Shown piece by piece: positions 60,579 through 64,000 of a stretch of DNA of 64,000 bases (position 1 is its first letter; the number at the start of each line of letters is the position of its first letter). The DNA is from Xiphias gladius (taxonomy: Eukaryota; Chordata; Actinopteri; Istiophoriformes; Xiphiidae): assembly GCF_016859285.1 (NCBI RefSeq), contig NC_053414.1:4073017-4137016 (forward strand). The letters run 5' to 3'. Under the pieces are notes generated by a model. That model saw nothing but the letters and a program-made list of their open reading frames with translations. It made no database searches and was not told where the DNA came from. The position numbers and the translations under genes were made by a program.

Positions 60579-61749
60579 GCGTTCTCTCAGAAAAAAATGG
60601 ATAATCACAAATAAATAATCATAAATAATTCACTTGGTACATCCAGACAGAGAATGTGAAATTTCAGATTTTACCTAACAAAGGGAATCCAACATTTAGC
60701 TCCATCAGAAACATGAAAATAGAAGGACATGATAAGAGGCAGACAATTCTTAGACCAATCAATCACACACAGCATGGACGAAAAATAAAACCCGTCTACA
60801 TGATCCAGGTCTTAAATTGTTGAAAGTCTCTCGGTGCAGTGGCAGGATTGTGTCAGTCGTCATTATGTTATTTAGGTATTTTGTATTACTACAGGATTCA
60901 TGTTAAAACAAATGGTCAACTGTAGCCCACAAATTAAAGTGCAAGGCTTATGGCTGTTAAATTGGAAACAAGACTCTAAAGCCTGGTGGAAAAGTCGTTT
61001 ATTGACATCATACGCTAATTAGCTCATTCATGATTCATGACGGCTGGTACCTGCATTCTGCCTAGTGTCAGCCGGTTTCAGCCCTTTGTCTGTTTGCTTC
61101 TCTCCTACTCTCTGTTCTGACATACACGGTGATTTAATCCAGCCGAATTCCCCATAAAGCTGCTCTCATTTACATGCTTTTCTGTTTCTGTTGTCAGCCA
61201 ACAAGTGTGAAATAGAGACTGAAACACGGCCAATTAAGACGACATGTTAACCAGCAGTCACTTCCAAGCCATTCGTGGGGCAGTACTGGCGACTCTCTTC
61301 TACGGAAAGTTAAGGTTTGTCCAAAAAGACGCTAGATTTGCCTCGAGTGCTCTTGTGAAGAAAAGTCGCTAAAACGGTCTGAAAAGTCGGTAAATCTAGC
61401 AACAAAGGCGGTAAATTGGCAACGCTGCCTGTAAAACGCTTCCTGTTGACGTAATAGAAACTGTTCACGACAATCCATTTTGAAAGAGCAACGGCCAATG
61501 ACCCCAACACTCGGCTGGCCCGATCAACGGTGTAACTTTATCACTCAGTCAGTCAGTCACGGACATTGGCGTTTCTGAGGTTAGCCTCGCTGTTGTGGTC
61601 CAGAAATTTTCCATTTAAAAGGGGCACTCCACAATTTTAAACAGGAAGTTCAACTTATTCGTTACAAGGACTACTACTGTAGTCTGGAGCCTGTGAAAAC
61701 AACTGTATAATATTGTAAGGTTCTGGAGGGAGCTTTCTAAAATTTGTAA

Positions 61750-61775
61750 AATAAATAAATAAATAAATAAATAAA
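61750..61775. repeat. (AAAT)n microsatellite
   Basis: About six ATAA units in the commd1 intron. Confidence 0.88.
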
Positions 61776-63444
61776 CAACCCCGATGATGCCATCAAGGTT
61801 TTCTCAACTGGACCTTGAGACTCACACAGGTGGGTTTAACAATCTTTAACATAAACATAAAGGCCCCGTTGACCAGTTCTAATCATCTCAGCCTTGATGG
61901 GTGCACATTTAAGACCCTAACTTTATTTTCTCCACCAAAATGGATTTTGTTTTGAAATAAAGGTCACCTTATTACCAGTAGCATTGTCTAAGCGACCTAA
62001 TCCTCTGGGAGGGGCTCTGAAACTGTTTTCAGCTCAGGACCCAGATTGAGTAAATTTAGCCTCCTCATGGGACCGAGGTTTATTAAAATAAACCAGTAAT
62101 CCGGTCACGTCCAGAACCAGTCCTCCTGCCAAACTGGAATCTGTCTTCAAAACCAACCCATGCCTGTGCGGTCAGCAGTGTTTACCGGTATCCAGAGAGT
62201 ACAATGCTACACGTGTTGTTTGTTCAAACTCACTTCCTTCGTTTCGACCCACAGATTCTACAGTATGACGTAGCCGAGCGGATGTCAATCCAATCATTAA
62301 TGGGGATGTAAAGTTAGCGTTAAGTTGATGCATTAGCATTCACCTAACGGCAGGTGTCAAGTTATATGTCAATATTTGATTTCTATGGTTTTAACTCATG
62401 TATACACTAAAAATATTTTAGCTGATGCAACAACTGAAAGTTTATAATGTGTAGACAGAAGCTGTGTCCCCCGATACTGATACTATAATAGAGAATAGTA
62501 CTACAGCACTAGTTGCTAAGTTACTGCGTCGTACTATTCTGTGCTATCAGATCACGACACAGCTAGAGCACCAACTATTGTCAGTCGGCCACTTTGGAAA
62601 AATAAAAATAAAAATCGAAAACTGAATGAAAATCCATTTGTCTTTGTTTGAGTGAGCTCTGAGGACGCAAATTTAGCGTAGTGGTCACGTGACACCTACT
62701 GGTCAAGAAAGACTTTTTTTTTTTTCTTTTTTCCATAAAAATCATTATAGAGGCTGTAAAACTCTTGAGCGTGTCTCCTAAACGGATGCTGTTTGAGACG
62801 TTAGGTGCAATAAAAACTGTAAGGTTTTAAAGAGCTGCACGAGTAAACTAGACTTGTGCCGTTCATGTCTGCAGGGACACCTGAATCTCTTTATCCAGCC
62901 GCTCCCGTCTGTGTTGTTTTTGAACAACCGAAGCAACATCAGTCTCCGTGTTGGCATCTTAAAGTACTTTTTCGATACACTCTGTCATTTTTCTAATCTA
63001 CATGCAACAAATACTCCAACCGCAGTTTTCAGTCTTATCAGTAAGTTAAACTTTAATATAGTGGGGAACTATAGAATTGGAAGTAGAGTTTGTTTTGATT
63101 TTAGATGAAAATTGAATTAATTTTCTCCCAATTGGAGAAAAAATGATTTTAGTCCATTAACAGTTATTATTAATTTCTGTGACCTGTGATGTTTGTTTAA
63201 CGTATGTTTTAGGTTTAATGCCACAGTTTGAGGTTCCTTTTTTCAAGGAAATACAGCAGGTGTGTAACGTTAATTTGTAACACACCCCGTTTCCCCACTA
63301 GCTACTGCCAATGTTCTCCCGACCAAGCCGCGGATCCCCCAGGGTTCTGCAGAGACTACGAGACTGAGGTTGCACTGGTCGGTTCCCAGCATGAATTTGT
63401 GAAACGGCATGAGTGTCAGAGGAAACACTGGACGCAGGTCTCAC

Positions 63445-63735
63445 CTGTCTGGCCCTGCCCAGTTCCAGCTCCATCAGGGCGACGGGGCCGCTGTGGGCTG
63501 CGTCCCCACGGCTGGCTGCGGTCTGCAGGTCCACCCTCCAGGAGAGGCCCCTGAGTCCGGGCTCCCAGCGGCTCTGAGCCAGCAAGCTCTCTCTCACCCG
63601 GACTCGCTGGCTCTTCCAGAAGCGAGAGAGGGCAGCAGCCTGTTCGGCGTTCACCCCACCGCTGCCCTGCTTCCTGGTCTGAGCTGTGAGGAAGGCCTCC
63701 AGCTGGGCATGGTCCATGTCTGCCGTGGCGATAGA
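63445..63735 (-). CDS. commd1: COMM domain-containing protein 1, exon 2
   Basis: COMMD1 is a cytosolic and endosomal adaptor of the Commander (COMMD/CCDC22/CCDC93) complex. It acts in membrane-protein recycling, copper handling and cullin-dependent NF-kB turnover. This exon is 291 nt (97 codons), phase 0 at both ends, with acceptor tctcgcag and donor cag/gtgaga. It encodes SIATADMDHAQLEAFLTAQ at the start, then the helical-domain motif FWKSQRVRVRESLLAQSRW and the opening of the COMM domain (GLRGLSWRVD). It ends in ELELGRARQ. Each of these matches human COMMD1 in order. The exon upstream, encoding the N-terminus up to the equivalent of human ...MRGILK, is not in the window and should lie beyond position 64000. 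The family identification is secure; the full-length protein cannot be described from this window. Confidence 0.95.
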
Positions 63736-64000
63736 CTGCGAGACGACGGAAAAGAGGAGCGGGATCGGCTAAGGTGCGACACAAAAGCCGGCGTTCTGCA
63801 GTTCTTAAGTCACACCGGCACCAATAACAGCCAGTGTTATCCACCAACTGCAAGTTTTTTATACATTATTGTGGAACAGATCAGTGTCACATGCAACTAT
63901 TTTGACCAAATTCCACACAGCACAGAGTCTAACCCAGTACGATCCTGCGGCAGCACAAACTACAGCCTCCCACATGATGATAGAGTAGAATCAGCCCTCG
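63736..64000 (-). other. commd1 intron 1 (partial)
   Basis: Sequence upstream of the exon 2 acceptor. No sequence corresponding to COMMD1 exon 1 was found before the window ends. Confidence 0.8.

Larger units (their letters stand above)
57203..63444 (-). other. commd1 intron 2
   Basis: Bounded by a phase-0 donor and acceptor. Contains the (CA)n at 60514, the (AAAT)n at 61750, a diverged dispersed repeat at 58905 and a regulatory-looking block at 61000-61210. No nested gene seen. Confidence 0.85.

Noticed and set aside
1..64000. tRNA, rRNA, known microRNA, CRISPR or viral sequences
   Set aside because: No cloverleaf with B-box, no rRNA core motifs, no spaced direct-repeat array and no viral protein frame was seen by eye; a covariance-model scan would be the decisive test.

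Overview
The window is nuclear DNA from a ray-finned fish, most likely a percomorph teleost. Coding exons are split by GT-AG introns, the introns are short, and dinucleotide repeats are dense. Several interspersed repeats are of kinds I know from spiny-rayed fish genomes: a repeat ending in gatttggcgc...ttgaattgaa, the 'gattaatcgataatgaaaata' repeat, a 'gttagcatgctaac' repeat, and a LINE 3' end with an (ATCC)n tail. Nothing bacterial, organellar or viral was seen.

The supported genes lie in the right-hand part and all read on the minus strand. From right to left: commd1 (exons 2 and 3 at 63445-63735 and 57095-57202, with exon 1 beyond the right edge); b3gnt2 (one coding exon, 48097-49302); and a ten-exon gene at 38156-45186. 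I assembled the third gene by hand from splice sites and reading phase. It encodes a 701-residue single-pass membrane protein: signal peptide, CUB domain, mucin-like stalk, SEA-like domain, calcium-binding-type EGF, transmembrane helix and proline-rich tail. The exons sum to 2106 nt with every phase matching. I do not recognise a named vertebrate gene with this layout, and it is the most interesting object in the window. The commd1-b3gnt2 adjacency and shared orientation match human 2p15, which supports both calls.

Positions 1-38000 hold no gene I can support as intact. One charged, helix-like coding exon near 30441-30686 is broken by a 4-bp tandem duplication and abuts a LINE 3' end. The rest is non-coding DNA with dispersed repeats, microsatellites and several stretches with the look of conserved regulatory DNA (clustered homeodomain, SOX, TCF/LEF or octamer-like motifs). 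That look is an impression; no alignment was possible.

The region between the b3gnt2 coding exon and commd1 exon 3 (49.3-57.1 kb) holds an unusual minisatellite (51929-52640) that alternates (ATC)n with a CAGTATAAA core, and a CpG-rich stretch (52850-53280) that may be the b3gnt2 promoter or first exon. The three genes are not an operon or obvious pathway. Two encode secretory-pathway or surface proteins (a Golgi glycosyltransferase and a putatively glycosylated membrane protein), and commd1 encodes a cytosolic trafficking and ubiquitin-ligase adaptor.
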